Part shown: in pieces, positions 35,241 through 45,473 of the stretch
Layout of the letters: the number at the start of each line of letters is the position of its first letter
Position numbering within the stretch: position 1 is the stretch's first letter
From: Notoacmeibacter marinus
GTDB taxonomy: Bacteria > Pseudomonadota > Alphaproteobacteria > Rhizobiales > Rhizobiaceae
Direction: 5' to 3'
Length of the DNA stretch: 64,000 bases
NCBI RefSeq assembly: GCF_002238045.1
Contig: NZ_NBYO01000001.1
Span: 1,511,001-1,575,000, forward strand
The notes under the pieces: model-generated
Databases searched by the model: none
Told to the model about the DNA's origin: nothing
What the model saw: only the letters and a program-made list of their open reading frames with translations
Program-made: the position numbers and the translations under genes

Positions 35241-36664
35241 GCGATATTCCCCCGCATGAATTGTCTGATGTTCGGCAGGCTGTTCACGACCATCCAGAAT
35301 CCGAACCGCCTATGGACGATAAATGCCAGAAGCGCCGCTTCCGTCGCGATGGCGATGGCGGTCGCGACGGCCGCGCCCCATAGGCCGAGCGGCGGCAGAA
35401 GAATGATGTTGAGTGAAATATTGATCGCGAGCACGGCGGCGTAAAGAGCGGCGCAGATATTCTGGTGACCCGTCATGGAGAGCAGGCTCTCCGCTGGCCC
35501 GACCGCCGCCCGGCAGCAGACGCCTGCCAGAAGAATGAACAGAAGCGGATAGCCATTTTCGAAGTTCTCGCCGAACAGCGACAGCAAGAACGGTCCGATC
35601 GCCAGCACCACCGCGCTCATCAAAAGCGATGGCCAGAATGTCCACGTCACCGTTTCGCGGGCGAAAAGGGCCAGTTCCGCCGGGTCGCTATCGCGACTTG
35701 CCAGGCGCGCATATCGCTGGGCGACGGCTGCCTTGACGGCAAAATAGACGAAATGCACCAGAACGATGGTCTTTACCGTGGCGAAATAGACCGCGACGTC
35801 TTCCGGACGGAGCACGATACCGACCATCAGCACGTCGGCATTGGTCAGAAGCGCGAAGAAGCCTTCGACGAGGAAGATCGGCAGGGCGACGCCGAACCAC
35901 AGGCGCGGCTCGTATCTAGGGACCGGGTCGGTGACGTCCTTCAGGACCCGGCGCGGCAGAATGATCTGCTGTATCGCCGTGGTGATGATGGTCGCAAACA
36001 CCGCCGCGCCGACGGCGGTCAGCGCAACGGCATCCATGCCCATCCATAGCGCCAGGCCCGTGCCGGCGACGATCAGGAATGGACGGACGAGATAGACTGG
36101 GACCATCGAGAGCAGACCCCAGCCCTGCGACCGCGCCAGGCCCTGATGGAAATCGCCAAGGCCGAGAAAGGGAACGGACGCGAAGGCGACCAGGAATGGC
36201 AAAATCCAATACGCATCCAGCGCGCCGCGCATGGCCCACACCAGAACCATGCCAAGCGCGCCGACCAGCAGGGGCAGAAGAAACGAGACCCATTGGCCGA
36301 GACGCAGCACTCCCCGGAGCCGGGCGACGTCCGCCTCTTCCTGATATTGCGGGGCAAAGCGGATAATGGCGGTATGGAAGCCGAGCCCGGCCAGATTGCC
36401 CAAAATGATCATCGTCACCCAGACAAAGGTGAAAACGCCGTATTCGAAACTGCCCATCCAACGCGCCAGCAGGATCTGGCTGACATAGGCAAGGGCGGCA
36501 GCGGCGAGGCGAACGCAGAAGGTGACGAGCGCCACACGGCCGGCCCGCGCCTTCTCGTCTTCACCAAGCAGGATCGCATCGAATTTCCGCGCAAACGGGC
36601 GCGCAACGGCACCAAGGCGCGCCGGCAGAAACCGTTCCGCTGTCAGTTCGGCGGATAATCGCAA
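35237..36664 (-). CDS. Polysaccharide flippase (Wzx/MATE-like)
   Basis: A 475-residue MOP-superfamily lipid-linked oligosaccharide flippase with about 12-14 TM helices. LLARWMGSFEYGVFTFVWV (TM1-2 loop) is the usual Wzx-like motif. The start is a TTG at 36662-36664, as no in-frame ATG precedes the first TM segment. It lies 94 bp downstream of secA in the same direction. With only the coupled acetyltransferase beside it, this is a small glycan module lacking glycosyltransferases in the window. Confidence 0.83.
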   Translation of the reverse strand: MRLSAELTAERFLPARLGAVARPFARKFDAILLGEDEKARAGRVALVTFCVRLAAAALAYVSQILLARWMGSFEYGVFTFVWVTMIILGNLAGLGFHTAIIRFAPQYQEEADVARLRGVLRLGQWVSFLLPLLVGALGMVLVWAMRGALDAYWILPFLVAFASVPFLGLGDFHQGLARSQGWGLLSMVPVYLVRPFLIVAGTGLALWMGMDAVALTAVGAAVFATIITTAIQQIILPRRVLKDVTDPVPRYEPRLWFGVALPIFLVEGFFALLTNADVLMVGIVLRPEDVAVYFATVKTIVLVHFVYFAVKAAVAQRYARLASRDSDPAELALFARETVTWTFWPSLLMSAVVLAIGPFLLSLFGENFENGYPLLFILLAGVCCRAAVGPAESLLSMTGHQNICAALYAAVLAINISLNIILLPPLGLWGAAVATAIAIATEAALLAFIVHRRFGFWMVVNSLPNIRQFMRGNIA

Positions 36665-36757
36665 AATCCCGCTTCCGTTTGATTCACCATCTCCAGAATA
36701 ATTAGCGGGGATGGCTTAAGAAACGGTGATGGGGCGATGTGCTGTCCGGGTCTCGAT

Positions 36758-39493
36758 CTAGACGAAGGCGCCGTGGCAATGCTTGAACTTCTTGCCCGAT
36801 CCGCAGGGGCAGGGCTCGTTGCGGCCGACCTTGCCCCAGCTCTCAGGATCTGTGGTCTGCTCGCTGGTGGCCGAGACGGCATGGGCGTCGGACCATCTCA
36901 TCGGTCCGCCATCCTCGCCTGCATCGTCTTCACCGGTCATCATGTCGAGATGGTGCGGCTCGGCGCCTTCCGGCACACCGTCGCCTTCCAGGCCCTCCGG
37001 CTCGTCCGTCGCCCGGATCTGAATGCGCATCAGCTGTTTGGTGGTCATTTGGCGCAGATTGGCGAGCATGGCCTGGAAGAGTTCGAACGCCTCGCCCTTA
37101 TATTCCTGCAGCGGGTCGCGCTGGCCGTAGCCACGGAACCCGATAACCGAGCGCAGATGGTCCAGATTGACCAGATGTTCGCGCCAGAGGTGATCGAGCG
37201 TCTGCAGCAGAATGCTCTTCTCGACATAGGTGCGAACGTCCGGGCCGAAGCGATTGGCGCGCTCATCGGCTGCGGCGGTGGCGGCCACCAGAATGCGTTC
37301 GCGGATATCATCCTCGGCAATGCCGTCTTCTTCCACCCATTCGGCGATCGGCAGATCGATATTCAGCGCTTCTTCGACCTCGGCCGTCAGCCCCTTGATG
37401 TCCCAGCTCTCCGCATAGGCGTTCTCCGGAATATGCCGGCGGACCATATCGTCCACGACCTCCTCGCGCATCTCGGCAATCGTGTCGGTCAGGTCCTCGC
37501 CATCCATGAGGTCCAGACGCTGCTCGAAGACAACCTTGCGCTGGTCGTTCATCACGTCGTCATATTTCAGGAGGTTCTTGCGGATGTCGAAATTGCGCGC
37601 CTCGACCTTCTTCTGCGCCTTTTCCAGCGCCTTGTTGATCCACGGATGGATGATCGCCTCGCCTTCCTGAAGGCCAAGCTTCTGCAGCATTCCGTCCATG
37701 CGTTCAGAGCCGAAGATGCGCATCAGGTCGTCCTGGAGCGACAGGTAGAATTTCGAGCGTCCCGGATCGCCCTGGCGACCGGACCGGCCGCGAAGCTGGT
37801 TGTCGATGCGCCGGCTTTCATGGCGTTCGGTGGCAAGGACGTAGAGCCCGCCCGCTTCGAGCGCCTTCTGCTTCAGTTCGGCCACTTCGGCGCGGATGCG
37901 CTCTTCGGCAGCCTTGCGCTCTTCGCCTTCCGGCATGTCGGCCAACTCTTCGGCCAGACGCATCTCCAGGTTGCCGCCAAGCTGAATGTCGGTGCCGCGA
38001 CCGGCCATGTTGGTCGCGATGGTGATCGAGCCGGGCACACCGGCCTGCGCCACGATATAGGCTTCGCGCTCATGTTGGCGGGCGTTCAGAACCTCGAAGC
38101 CCTTCAGCCCGGCCTCCTTGAGCCGCTCGGCCAGATATTCGCTCTTTTCGATGGAGGTCGTTCCGACAAGGGTCGGCTGGCCCTTCTCCTTGGCGGTCTT
38201 GATCTCCTCGACGATGGCGGCGAACTTCTCTTCCGCCGTCCGGTAGACCTCATCGTCCTCGTCGGCGCGGATGACCGGCAGGTTGGTCGGCACTTCGACG
38301 ACTTCGAGACCGTAAATATTGCCGAACTCTTCGGCCTCGGTCGTCGCCGTACCGGTCATGCCGGCCAACTTGTCGTACATGCGGAAATAGTTCTGGAAGG
38401 TGATCGAGGCGAGCGTCTGGTTCTCCGGCTGGATCTCCACCTTCTCCTTGGCTTCGAGCGCCTGGTGCAGACCTTCGGAAAAACGGCGGCCCGGCATCTG
38501 GCGACCGGTAAACTCGTCGACGATGACGATCTCGCCGCGATTGACCATGTAATCTTTGTCGCGGGCGAAGAGCTTGTGGGCGCGCAGCGCATTGTTGGCG
38601 TGGTGGACGAGGGAAACGTTCTCCACGTCGTAAAGACTGTTGCCCTGCATGAGGCCGGCTTCGCGAAGCAGGTTCTCCATCTTCTCCGTGCCTTCTTCGG
38701 TGAAGGTCGCGGTCCGTTGCTTCTCGTCGATCTCGTAATCGTCTTCGCTCAGCTGCGGGATGAAGGTATCGACCTTGATATAAAGGTCCGACTTGTCGTC
38801 GAGCGGGCCCGAGATGATGAGAGGCGTGCGCGCTTCGTCGATCAGGATGGAGTCGACCTCGTCGACGATGGCGTAGCGGTGGCCGCGCTGCACCATCTGC
38901 TCACGCTCATATTTCATATTGTCGCGCAGATAGTCGAAGCCGAGTTCGTTGTTGGTGCCGTAGGTGATGTCGCAGCGATAGGCCTCGCGCCGCTCGTCGT
39001 CGCTCATGCCGTGGACGATGACGCCGGTCGACATGCCGAGAAAACCGTAGAGGCGGCCCATATGTTCGGCGTCGCGGCGGGCCAGATAGTCGTTCACGGT
39101 AACGACATGGACGCCTTTGTCTTCCAGGGCATTGAGATAGACGGCGAGCGTGGCGACAAGCGTCTTGCCCTCGCCGGTCCGCATTTCGGCGATGGAGCCT
39201 TCATGCAGAACGCGCGCACCGATCAGCTGCACATCGAAGGGGCGCATGCCAAGAGCGCGCTTGGAGCCTTCGCGAACGACCGCGAAGGCTTCCGGCATCA
39301 GATCGTCCAGCGATTCGCCATCGGCGACGCGCTTTTTGAACGCGTCCGTCTTGGCTCTCAATTCCGCATCGGAGATAACGGCGATCTCGTCTTCCAGAGC
39401 GTTCACGATATCAGCGAAAGGCTGAAGCTTCTTGATGCGACGATCATTGGCCGAGCCAAAGAGCTTTGTCGCAAAACCGCCGAGACTGACCAT
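36758..39493 (-). CDS. secA: Preprotein translocase subunit SecA
   Basis: The 911-residue ATPase motor of the Sec translocon. Walker A lies in [13 protein letters not shown], the DEAD-like box in [16 protein letters not shown], and a later helicase motif in [13 protein letters not shown]. The C-terminal zinc-binding SEC-C motif [14 protein letters not shown], which binds SecB and ribosomes, is intact. The start [14 protein letters not shown] is the standard one; the frame is open 41 codons further. Divergent from the exported prolyl isomerase gene, linking two export functions. The 280-bp gap between them holds nothing I can name. Confidence 0.98.
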   Translation of the reverse strand: MVSLGGFATKLFGSANDRRIKKLQPFADIVNALEDEIAVISDAELRAKTDAFKKRVADGESLDDLMPEAFAVVREGSKRALGMRPFDVQLIGARVLHEGSIAEMRTGEGKTLVATLAVYLNALEDKGVHVVTVNDYLARRDAEHMGRLYGFLGMSTGVIVHGMSDDERREAYRCDITYGTNNELGFDYLRDNMKYEREQMVQRGHRYAIVDEVDSILIDEARTPLIISGPLDDKSDLYIKVDTFIPQLSEDDYEIDEKQRTATFTEEGTEKMENLLREAGLMQGNSLYDVENVSLVHHANNALRAHKLFARDKDYMVNRGEIVIVDEFTGRQMPGRRFSEGLHQALEAKEKVEIQPENQTLASITFQNYFRMYDKLAGMTGTATTEAEEFGNIYGLEVVEVPTNLPVIRADEDDEVYRTAEEKFAAIVEEIKTAKEKGQPTLVGTTSIEKSEYLAERLKEAGLKGFEVLNARQHEREAYIVAQAGVPGSITIATNMAGRGTDIQLGGNLEMRLAEELADMPEGEERKAAEERIRAEVAELKQKALEAGGLYVLATERHESRRIDNQLRGRSGRQGDPGRSKFYLSLQDDLMRIFGSERMDGMLQKLGLQEGEAIIHPWINKALEKAQKKVEARNFDIRKNLLKYDDVMNDQRKVVFEQRLDLMDGEDLTDTIAEMREEVVDDMVRRHIPENAYAESWDIKGLTAEVEEALNIDLPIAEWVEEDGIAEDDIRERILVAATAAADERANRFGPDVRTYVEKSILLQTLDHLWREHLVNLDHLRSVIGFRGYGQRDPLQEYKGEAFELFQAMLANLRQMTTKQLMRIQIRATDEPEGLEGDGVPEGAEPHHLDMMTGEDDAGEDGGPMRWSDAHAVSATSEQTTDPESWGKVGRNEPCPCGSGKKFKHCHGAFV

Positions 39494-39773
39494 ATTGGCC
39501 CTTTCTTGCCCCGCCTGTCCGTATCGCGTCGGGCCAGTCGTCGCCGCCGGATGGTCCGGTGGGTCTGGCCTGCCGCGCGGGGCCGCGGTGACGCTGAAAA
39601 CCTTTCCAAAACGCAATCCGAAAGACCCGGAGGCCGGGTGGACGCTTTGGTGGCGGAGAGATAAGAGTGGCCCTATGTGATGTCAACGCTCGCGCCCATC
39701 GCGTGCCATGGCCCCCAAGCGATCCGCAAAGGTCGCCAACGGAACCGTCATTCAACCAGTTCGGAGCCTCTTC

Positions 39774-40637
39774 ATGATTTCCCTGCGCCCCGCCCGCATT
39801 CTTCTCGCCGGCATCGTCCTGGCCGCCAGCGCCGCCGTTCCCGGTTTTGCGCAGGACAAGAACGAGACCGTCGCGACGGTCAATGGTTCGCCGATCACCC
39901 GCCAGCAGCTGGAGATGGCGATGGGTGAACTCGGTCCGCAATTCTCGCGTATTCCGGAAGACAAGCGCGATGCCGCGGCACTGGCTGCGCTTATCGAGAT
40001 CAAGCTGATGTCTGGCAAGGCGCGCACGGCCGGACTCGATCAGGACGAAGAGTTCCAGCGCAGCATCGCCTTCATGACCGAGCGTGCGTTGCACGGTTTC
40101 TACATGCAGAAGCAGCTGGCCGACGGGATCAGCGACGATGACGTCCAGGCGCTTTACGACGAGCGTGTGGCGGACATGCCGAAGCAACAGGAGGTCAAGG
40201 CCCGGCATATTCTGGTCAAGACCAAGGAAGACGCCGAGGCGGTGATCGCCGAGCTCGAAGGCGGGGCGGATTTCGAGACCGTCGCCAAGGAGAAGAGCAC
40301 CGGTCCGTCCGGTCCGTCGGGTGGCGATCTCGGTTATTTCCGCGCTGGCCAGATGGTGCCCGAATTCGAGAAGGCGGCCTTCGACCTCGACGCCGGTGCG
40401 ATCACCAAGGAGCCGGTCCAGACCCAGTTCGGATTTCACGTCATCAAGGTAGAAGACAAGCGGGATGTCCAACCGCCGGCCTTCGACCAGATCAAGGATC
40501 AGTTGCGCAACGAACTTCTCGTCAAACGTTATACCGAGACGGTGAAAACCGAGCGGGACGAAGCCTCCGTCGAAGTGAGCGATCCGGAACTGAAGAAGGA
40601 ACTGGACGCGTTGGAAGCGACGAAAGCGGCGGAGTAA
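39774..40637 (+). CDS. Exported parvulin-type peptidylprolyl isomerase
   Basis: A 287-residue periplasmic foldase. A signal peptide (MISLRPARILLAGIVLAAS, cleavage near PGFAQ) is followed by a SurA/PpiD-like N-terminal region with VNGSPITRQQLEMAM. The parvulin domain (about 135-225) shows KARHILVKTKEDAE, then GGDLGYFRAGQMVPEFEKAAF and TQFGFHVIKVED. A charged C-terminal helix ends the protein. It assists folding of outer-membrane proteins, by family. The start was chosen at ATG 39774 with CGGAG upstream; a perfect terminator follows. Confidence 0.9.
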   Translation: MISLRPARILLAGIVLAASAAVPGFAQDKNETVATVNGSPITRQQLEMAMGELGPQFSRIPEDKRDAAALAALIEIKLMSGKARTAGLDQDEEFQRSIAFMTERALHGFYMQKQLADGISDDDVQALYDERVADMPKQQEVKARHILVKTKEDAEAVIAELEGGADFETVAKEKSTGPSGPSGGDLGYFRAGQMVPEFEKAAFDLDAGAITKEPVQTQFGFHVIKVEDKRDVQPPAFDQIKDQLRNELLVKRYTETVKTERDEASVEVSDPELKKELDALEATKAAE

Positions 40638-40677
40638 TCGCCCGCCCGACCACCGACGCGGACGCCTCAGACTTTCC

Positions 40678-40705
40678 AGCCGGCATCGTTCGATGCCGGC
40701 TTTTT
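40678..40705 (+). terminator. Rho-independent terminator of prolyl isomerase gene
   Basis: AGCCGGCAT (40678-40686), loop CGTTCG, ATGCCGGCT (40693-40701): a perfect 9-bp stem followed by four more T residues (40702-40705). It lies 41 bases after the stop codon. Confidence 0.9.
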
Positions 40706-40805
40706 CGTATGCGCATTTTCAGCGGGTGCGCGCTTGCATGTTGATGGAGCGTCGGGCAAGTCTGCCATCGAATTTGTCTGCTTCTGACCCGTTGAAAGTC
40801 GCTTT

Positions 40806-42047
40806 ATGAGCACCGCCATCTCTCCGCTCGCCCCGAAATCCGTCCCGGCCATGCCACCCATCGCCGGCGTGACCATCGCAACGGCGCAAGCGGGGATCAA
40901 ATATCGCGGGCGGACCGATCTGATGGTCATGACCTTTCCGGAGGGCACACAGGTTGCCGGCACCTTTACCCGCTCGCGCTGCCCGTCGGCACCGGTCGAT
41001 TTCTGCCGCGCAAACCTGCCGCACGGCACCGCTCGTATTCTGGTCGTCAATTCGGGCAACGCCAATGCGTTCACCGGGCGCAAGGGCCGTGAATCGACCG
41101 AAACGACGGCCTTTGCGGCCGCTGCGGCGGTCGGCTGTTCGCCGAGCGAAGTGTTTCTCGCGTCGACCGGCGTTATCGGAGAGCCGCTCGCCGCGGACAA
41201 ATTCTCCGGACTGCTGACCGGCATGGCCGAGGAAGGGGTGACCGATGGCTGGCTCGAAGCCGGCAAGGCGATCATGACGACCGACACTTATCCGAAATAC
41301 GCAACGGCCAGCGTTGCGCTCGGCGACCACTTCGTCACACTGAACGGCATCGCCAAGGGGGCGGGCATGATCGCACCGGACATGGCGACGATGCTGTCCT
41401 TCGTTGCGACCGACGCGCCGATCGACGCGCCGGTTCTACAGGCCCTCTTGTCCGAAAGCGTCGGAGGCAGCTTCAATTCGGTGACAGTCGATAGCGACAC
41501 ATCCACATCCGATACGCTGCTGCTGTTCGCGACCGGTGCGGCGGCGGAAAGCGGCGCTCCGAGAATCAGTGCCGCCGACGATCCGCGCCTTGACAGTTTT
41601 CGCGATGCGCTCGATGCGATGCTGAAGGATCTGGCGCGGCAGATCGTCCGCGACGGGGAGGGTGCGCGAAAGGAGATCGAGGTTCGTGTCAAAGGGGCGC
41701 AATCCGATGCGTCGGCGCGCAGGATCGCTCTTTCCATCGCCAATTCGCCGCTCGTCAAAACGGCGGTCGCCGGTGAGGACGCCAATTGGGGCCGCGTGGT
41801 CATGGCTGTCGGCAAGGCCGGCGAACCGGCCGATCGCGACAAGCTTGCCATCTATTTCGGCGATATTCGCGTTGCGCACCAGGGCGAGCGCGATCCCGCA
41901 TATTCGGAAGACGACACGTCGCGCTACATGAAGAACGATACGGTCGCCATCACCGCCGACCTCGGCATCGGTGAGGGCCGCGCGACGATCTGGACGTGCG
42001 ATCTGACCAAGGAATACGTCGCTATCAATGGCGACTATCGGAGCTGA
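40806..42047 (+). CDS. argJ: Bifunctional ornithine acetyltransferase / N-acetylglutamate synthase
   Basis: A 413-residue enzyme of the cyclic arginine pathway, moving acetyl from N-acetylornithine to glutamate. It self-cleaves before the nucleophilic Thr in [16 protein letters not shown] (about residue 195), which is intact. C-terminal landmarks are [15 protein letters not shown] and the ending IAITADLG-like [18 protein letters not shown]. Whether it is bi- or monofunctional cannot be told by eye. It may form an operon with the GNAT and mutT genes that follow at 9 and -4 bases. Confidence 0.95.
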   Translation: MSTAISPLAPKSVPAMPPIAGVTIATAQAGIKYRGRTDLMVMTFPEGTQVAGTFTRSRCPSAPVDFCRANLPHGTARILVVNSGNANAFTGRKGRESTETTAFAAAAAVGCSPSEVFLASTGVIGEPLAADKFSGLLTGMAEEGVTDGWLEAGKAIMTTDTYPKYATASVALGDHFVTLNGIAKGAGMIAPDMATMLSFVATDAPIDAPVLQALLSESVGGSFNSVTVDSDTSTSDTLLLFATGAAAESGAPRISAADDPRLDSFRDALDAMLKDLARQIVRDGEGARKEIEVRVKGAQSDASARRIALSIANSPLVKTAVAGEDANWGRVVMAVGKAGEPADRDKLAIYFGDIRVAHQGERDPAYSEDDTSRYMKNDTVAITADLGIGEGRATIWTCDLTKEYVAINGDYRS

Positions 42048-42056
42048 CCTGTTACG

Positions 42057-42836
42057 ATGAACCGTCCGACTGTCCCACGCGCTCCGCTGACCGTCGCGCG
42101 CCGCTTCACTGCGGCGGGCGCGCAGGCGTGGCCGGCGGAAACGCTGCATTATGACGGGGCGTGGGCGGTTCGCCTTTCCAGCGACTGCGCTGCGCGCCGC
42201 CAGAACTGCGTGACGCCGCTCGACCCGAGCGACGATGCCGATATTGCCGCGCGGCTAGACCGGGTGATCGAGCGTTTCGCCAATGCTGGCAAACGGCCGC
42301 GCTTTCTCATCGCGCCGCTCGCCTCGCAGCGGATCGTGGACGCGCTTTCCGAGCGTGGCTGGACGACGGAAGCGCGCACGACGATCCAGTCACGCGACCT
42401 CGATGGCTGGTCCGATAACGACACGCCGGAATTGCGCCGAGTGAAGGCCGACGAATTTGTTGCGGCCCATGAGGCTATCGGTGCGCGCTCCGTTCAGAGG
42501 GGCGACGATCTGCGCGCGATCCTGGCGCGGATCGAGCCGCCGAGTTTTCTGTTCCTGCTGGAGCGGGAAGGGCAGCCGGTCGCGAGCGTCATCTGTGTCC
42601 GCCAGGGCGATCTGGTCGGCAGTTTCGAGCTGAATGTCAGCGAGGATGCGCGCGGTGAAGGGATCGGCAAAGAGCTGATGCGTGGCGTTCTTGCCTGGGC
42701 GAAGAAGCGCAGGGCGTCGGGTGTCTGGGAGCAGGTCGAAACGGACAATGCGGCGTCGCTCGGGCTTTCGCGTTCGCTCGGCTTCGAGCCGGTCTACGAT
42801 TATTACTATATGAGCGCCCCGGACGGCGCGGCATGA
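42057..42836 (+). CDS. GNAT-family N-acetyltransferase
   Basis: A 259-residue protein whose C-terminal half (about 130-255) is a GNAT domain. The acetyl-CoA loop is SEDARGEGIGKELMRGVLAW, and GVWEQVETDNAASLGLSRSLGF is the usual following segment. The N-terminal 120 residues form a second, degenerate half. Substrate unknown. It begins 9 bp after argJ and overlaps mutT by four bases, so it is likely co-transcribed with both. Confidence 0.85.
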   Translation: MNRPTVPRAPLTVARRFTAAGAQAWPAETLHYDGAWAVRLSSDCAARRQNCVTPLDPSDDADIAARLDRVIERFANAGKRPRFLIAPLASQRIVDALSERGWTTEARTTIQSRDLDGWSDNDTPELRRVKADEFVAAHEAIGARSVQRGDDLRAILARIEPPSFLFLLEREGQPVASVICVRQGDLVGSFELNVSEDARGEGIGKELMRGVLAWAKKRRASGVWEQVETDNAASLGLSRSLGFEPVYDYYYMSAPDGAA

Positions 42837-43246
42837 GCAACGCCGATCCGCGCATCCTGCTGGTCGTCGCCTGCGCGCTCGTCGATACCGATGGGCGCGT
42901 GCTTCTGACGCAGCGGCCAGAGGGCAAGGCGCTGGCCGGCCTTTGGGAGTTTCCCGGTGGCAAGATCGATCCAGGCGAAAGGCCGGAGGACGCGCTGATC
43001 CGCGAACTGGACGAGGAACTGGGTATCGTGACGCAGGCCGCCTGCCTCGCGCCGCTGACCTTTGCGTCCCACGCCTATGACGACTTCCACCTTTTGATGC
43101 CGCTCTTCGTCTGCCGCCGTTTTTCCGGCACGCCGATCGGGCGGGAGGGGCAGGCGATCAAATGGGTGCGGCCCAACGCGCTGCGCGACTATCCAATGCC
43201 GCCGGCTGACGAGCCGCTAATTCCCATTCTACAGGATCTGCTCTGA
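42833..43246 (+). CDS. mutT: 8-oxo-dGTP diphosphatase (MutT)
   Basis: A 137-residue Nudix hydrolase that removes 8-oxo-dGTP from the nucleotide pool. The Nudix box is complete: GGKIDPGERPEDALIRELDEE followed by LGI, matching Gx5Ex7REUxEExGU. LAGLWEFPGGK before it is typical of MutT. It is coupled to the GNAT gene by ATGA and followed by a perfect 15-bp inverted repeat. Confidence 0.92.
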   Translation: MSNADPRILLVVACALVDTDGRVLLTQRPEGKALAGLWEFPGGKIDPGERPEDALIRELDEELGIVTQAACLAPLTFASHAYDDFHLLMPLFVCRRFSGTPIGREGQAIKWVRPNALRDYPMPPADEPLIPILQDLL

Positions 43247-43250
43247 TCCT

Positions 43251-43289
43251 GCAGTCGCGGCGCAGCCCATATCGCTGCGCCGCGACTGC
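43251..43289. repeat. Perfect 15-bp inverted repeat between convergent genes
   Basis: GCAGTCGCGGCGCAG (43251-43265) and its exact complement CTGCGCCGCGACTGC (43275-43289) flank a 9-base loop. It starts four bases after the mutT stop and ends 13 bases before the convergent hydrolase stop. No T-tract follows on either strand, so it is not a textbook terminator, but its place suggests a two-way transcription barrier or 3'-end protector. Confidence 0.75.
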
Positions 43290-43302
43290 AAACGGTCCCG
43301 CG

Positions 43303-44319
43303 TCATAGACCCATGAATTGGGCGATGCGTTCCGCAATCCGATCGTGAACCGCCCGCCGATCCGTTCCTGCAGGATCGTCGCAAATCGGTTCGTCTTCTT
43401 CTTCCGCCAGCATTCGGCTCGCATTCTCCTTGCAGGGCGCAAGAAAGGTGAAATGGGAGGCCGGCGCGATGGAGGAATAGGTCACGTCAGGCAGCTTGCG
43501 CGCGAGATCGCTGCCTTCGGGGCCGACATCGACCGGCGGAAGGCGGTGTTCGTCGCCGAGATTGATGAGGCCGATCGGCACGTCGATCGCCGCGATGCTT
43601 GCCGCATCCGCCATTTCCGTGAAGGCCGGGTCGATGGCGACCGCGCCGGCGATCCGGCCGTCGCGCATATGCGCGCTGAAACCGGCTGGCAGTGTCCGGA
43701 AATCGACGCCACCATTGTTAAAGAAGATGCAGTCCTCGCGCATGGCGTCGGCATCGCGGCAATAGGCCGTCTCCGGATTGGTCGAGAACCGAAGCCCCGC
43801 GAGGTTAAGCGCCGTTGCCCCGCCAAGTGAAAAACCGACGGCGACGATCCGGTCCCGGTCAACATGGGCGGCGAAAGCCGGGTCGGCGAGAAACGCGTCG
43901 AGAGCTGCCGACAGATCGGCGGCGCGCTCATCGAGCCGAACAGATCGGCGGGGCGAGGAATCGCCGGACGTGCTGCCCGGATGATTAACCGCCAGCACCA
44001 TCGCGCCGTTGCCCGCCAGTTTGGAAGAGAGCCAGGACACGGTATCCATATTTCCGCCGGAGCCGTGCGAAAAGAGGACCAGCGGCATTTTTCCGCCCGC
44101 AACGGCTGCGCCGACAGAGGCGGGAGTTCCTTCGAAGATTGGATTGTCGCCGATTTTGACGATGTAGTTTTTCTTTCCGGCCGGGTACCAGATGGAAGCG
44201 GCCAGAGGAAAGGCGCGGTGCGCCGCGCGAACGTCCATGCGGTCATAGCCAGCGATGGGTTCGGCATTGGCGAACGGGGCGGCCAGTGCGGCGATGGCTG
44301 CGAGAATTGGGATGCGCAT
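43303..44319 (-). CDS. Secreted alpha/beta hydrolase (dienelactone hydrolase/PAF-AH-like)
   Basis: A 338-residue exported hydrolase. The signal peptide is MRIPILAAIAALAAPFANA. LVLFSHGSGGN is the oxyanion region, the nucleophile Ser is in VAVGFSLGGATA (about residue 165), and the likely catalytic His is in ASHFTFLAPC. SVRLDERAADLSAALDAFLAD precedes the elbow. Four Cys in the mature part may form disulfides. Substrate unknown. It is divergent from a membrane AraC regulator, with a tandem direct repeat between them. Confidence 0.82.
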   Translation of the reverse strand: MRIPILAAIAALAAPFANAEPIAGYDRMDVRAAHRAFPLAASIWYPAGKKNYIVKIGDNPIFEGTPASVGAAVAGGKMPLVLFSHGSGGNMDTVSWLSSKLAGNGAMVLAVNHPGSTSGDSSPRRSVRLDERAADLSAALDAFLADPAFAAHVDRDRIVAVGFSLGGATALNLAGLRFSTNPETAYCRDADAMREDCIFFNNGGVDFRTLPAGFSAHMRDGRIAGAVAIDPAFTEMADAASIAAIDVPIGLINLGDEHRLPPVDVGPEGSDLARKLPDVTYSSIAPASHFTFLAPCKENASRMLAEEEDEPICDDPAGTDRRAVHDRIAERIAQFMGL

Positions 44320-44380
44320 GACGATGTTCCTTCGATTGATCGGTCATGCGCTTTTCGCTTATCGCGCGCCTTCGCGCGTC

Positions 44381-44418
44381 CACAAACCGGTTTCAGGTCG
44401 TCACGAACCGGTTCCAGG
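44381..44418. promoter_or_regulatory. Tandem direct repeat, candidate AraC-type operator
   Basis: CACAAACCGGTTTCAGG (44381-44397) and CACGAACCGGTTCCAGG (44402-44418) match at 15 of 17 positions and start exactly 21 bp apart, two helical turns. AraC-family proteins bind direct repeats with this spacing. It sits between the hydrolase start (44319) and the regulator start (44451), so it could control both. Confidence 0.65.
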
Positions 44419-44450
44419 ACTATAGAACGCCATCATCGTTCGGACCCGCC

Positions 44451-45473
44451 ATGATCGCCCTGCCCATTCCGCTCATCGTTTCGCTGATTGCCCTCTATCT
44501 GCTGCTGCGGGAGGCGTCCGGCGGGGCGAAGCCTTCGTTCTACTGGGCTCTTCTGGCTTCGTGCGCCCTTCAGGGACTGCTGATTTCGCTCGTTCACCAT
44601 TATGAGGTGGCCGGTCTGCAACGCTTCCTACCGATAACGGCAAGCGCCATTCCGCCGATTGCCTGGATCGCGTTCCAGACATCGCTTTTTCGGCCTCTTC
44701 ACCTTCGGCAGTATGGACTTCACAGCCTCGTGCCGGCTTTCGCCGCATTCTGCGGAGCCTACGCGCCGGCGGTCCTCGACCCGATTATCAGCTGCATCTT
44801 CCTCATCTATGGCGCAGCCATTCTAACTGTGCTGATGGGCCGGGCGGGTGACCTGCCTCTTGCCCGGCTGGCATCCGGCAGGGTTCCGGTCCGGGTGTGG
44901 CAGGCGCTCGCGCTCGCGCTCGTCGCATCGGCAATCAGTGATATCCTCATCGCCGTTGCCATGGCCAATGGGAGGGACGGCCTCCGCGATCTCATCGTGA
45001 GCTGGTTTTCCTCCCTATCGCTTCTCGCCATCGCCGTTTTAAGCCTGACAGGCCACGAGATGGCGGTGGATGAGGTCGACCTGGTCGGCGATCCACGTGT
45101 ACCCGAGAAGAACGAGTCCGAAGCCGAGGGCAAGGCGTTGATGGCGCGGCTGGACCGAATTCTGGACGAGGACCAGCTTTATCTCGATGCCGATCTGACA
45201 CTGACGCGTCTTGCCCGACGCCTCGGCGTTCCGTTGAAGCAGCTCTCAGCCGCCATCAACCGGCAGTCCGGCGATAATGTTTCGCGCTACGTCAACGCCT
45301 ACCGCATTCGGCACGCCTGCGCGTTGCTTGCGCAAGGACGCTCGGTCACCGAAACCATCTTCGATAGTGGTTTCAACACCAAGTCCAACTTCAATCGTGA
45401 GTTTCGCCGGATTACGGGCATGGCGCCCAGCGCGTGGCAAGATCAACGGAAAGAGGAGACGGCTATCGCATGA
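44451..45473 (+). CDS. Membrane-bound AraC-family transcriptional regulator
   Basis: A 340-residue protein with about seven N-terminal TM helices (residues 1-205; MIALPIPLIVSLIALYLLL first) joined to a C-terminal AraC-type double HTH (about 240-335). The HTH shows LTRLARRLGVPLKQLSAAIN and the family signature TIFDSGFNTKSNFNREFRR, then ITGMAPSAWQ. The receptor part probably senses a membrane or periplasmic signal. It is divergent from a secreted hydrolase. ATG 44451 starts directly at TM1; the open frame upstream contains the operator repeats, so that longer start is unlikely. Confidence 0.85.
   Translation: MIALPIPLIVSLIALYLLLREASGGAKPSFYWALLASCALQGLLISLVHHYEVAGLQRFLPITASAIPPIAWIAFQTSLFRPLHLRQYGLHSLVPAFAAFCGAYAPAVLDPIISCIFLIYGAAILTVLMGRAGDLPLARLASGRVPVRVWQALALALVASAISDILIAVAMANGRDGLRDLIVSWFSSLSLLAIAVLSLTGHEMAVDEVDLVGDPRVPEKNESEAEGKALMARLDRILDEDQLYLDADLTLTRLARRLGVPLKQLSAAINRQSGDNVSRYVNAYRIRHACALLAQGRSVTETIFDSGFNTKSNFNREFRRITGMAPSAWQDQRKEETAIA

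Noticed and set aside
36737..39664. A 975-codon open frame on the + strand opposite secA
   Set aside because: It is antisense to a full-length SecA with every motif; such long shadow frames are expected in GC-rich DNA and its translation shows no recognisable domain.
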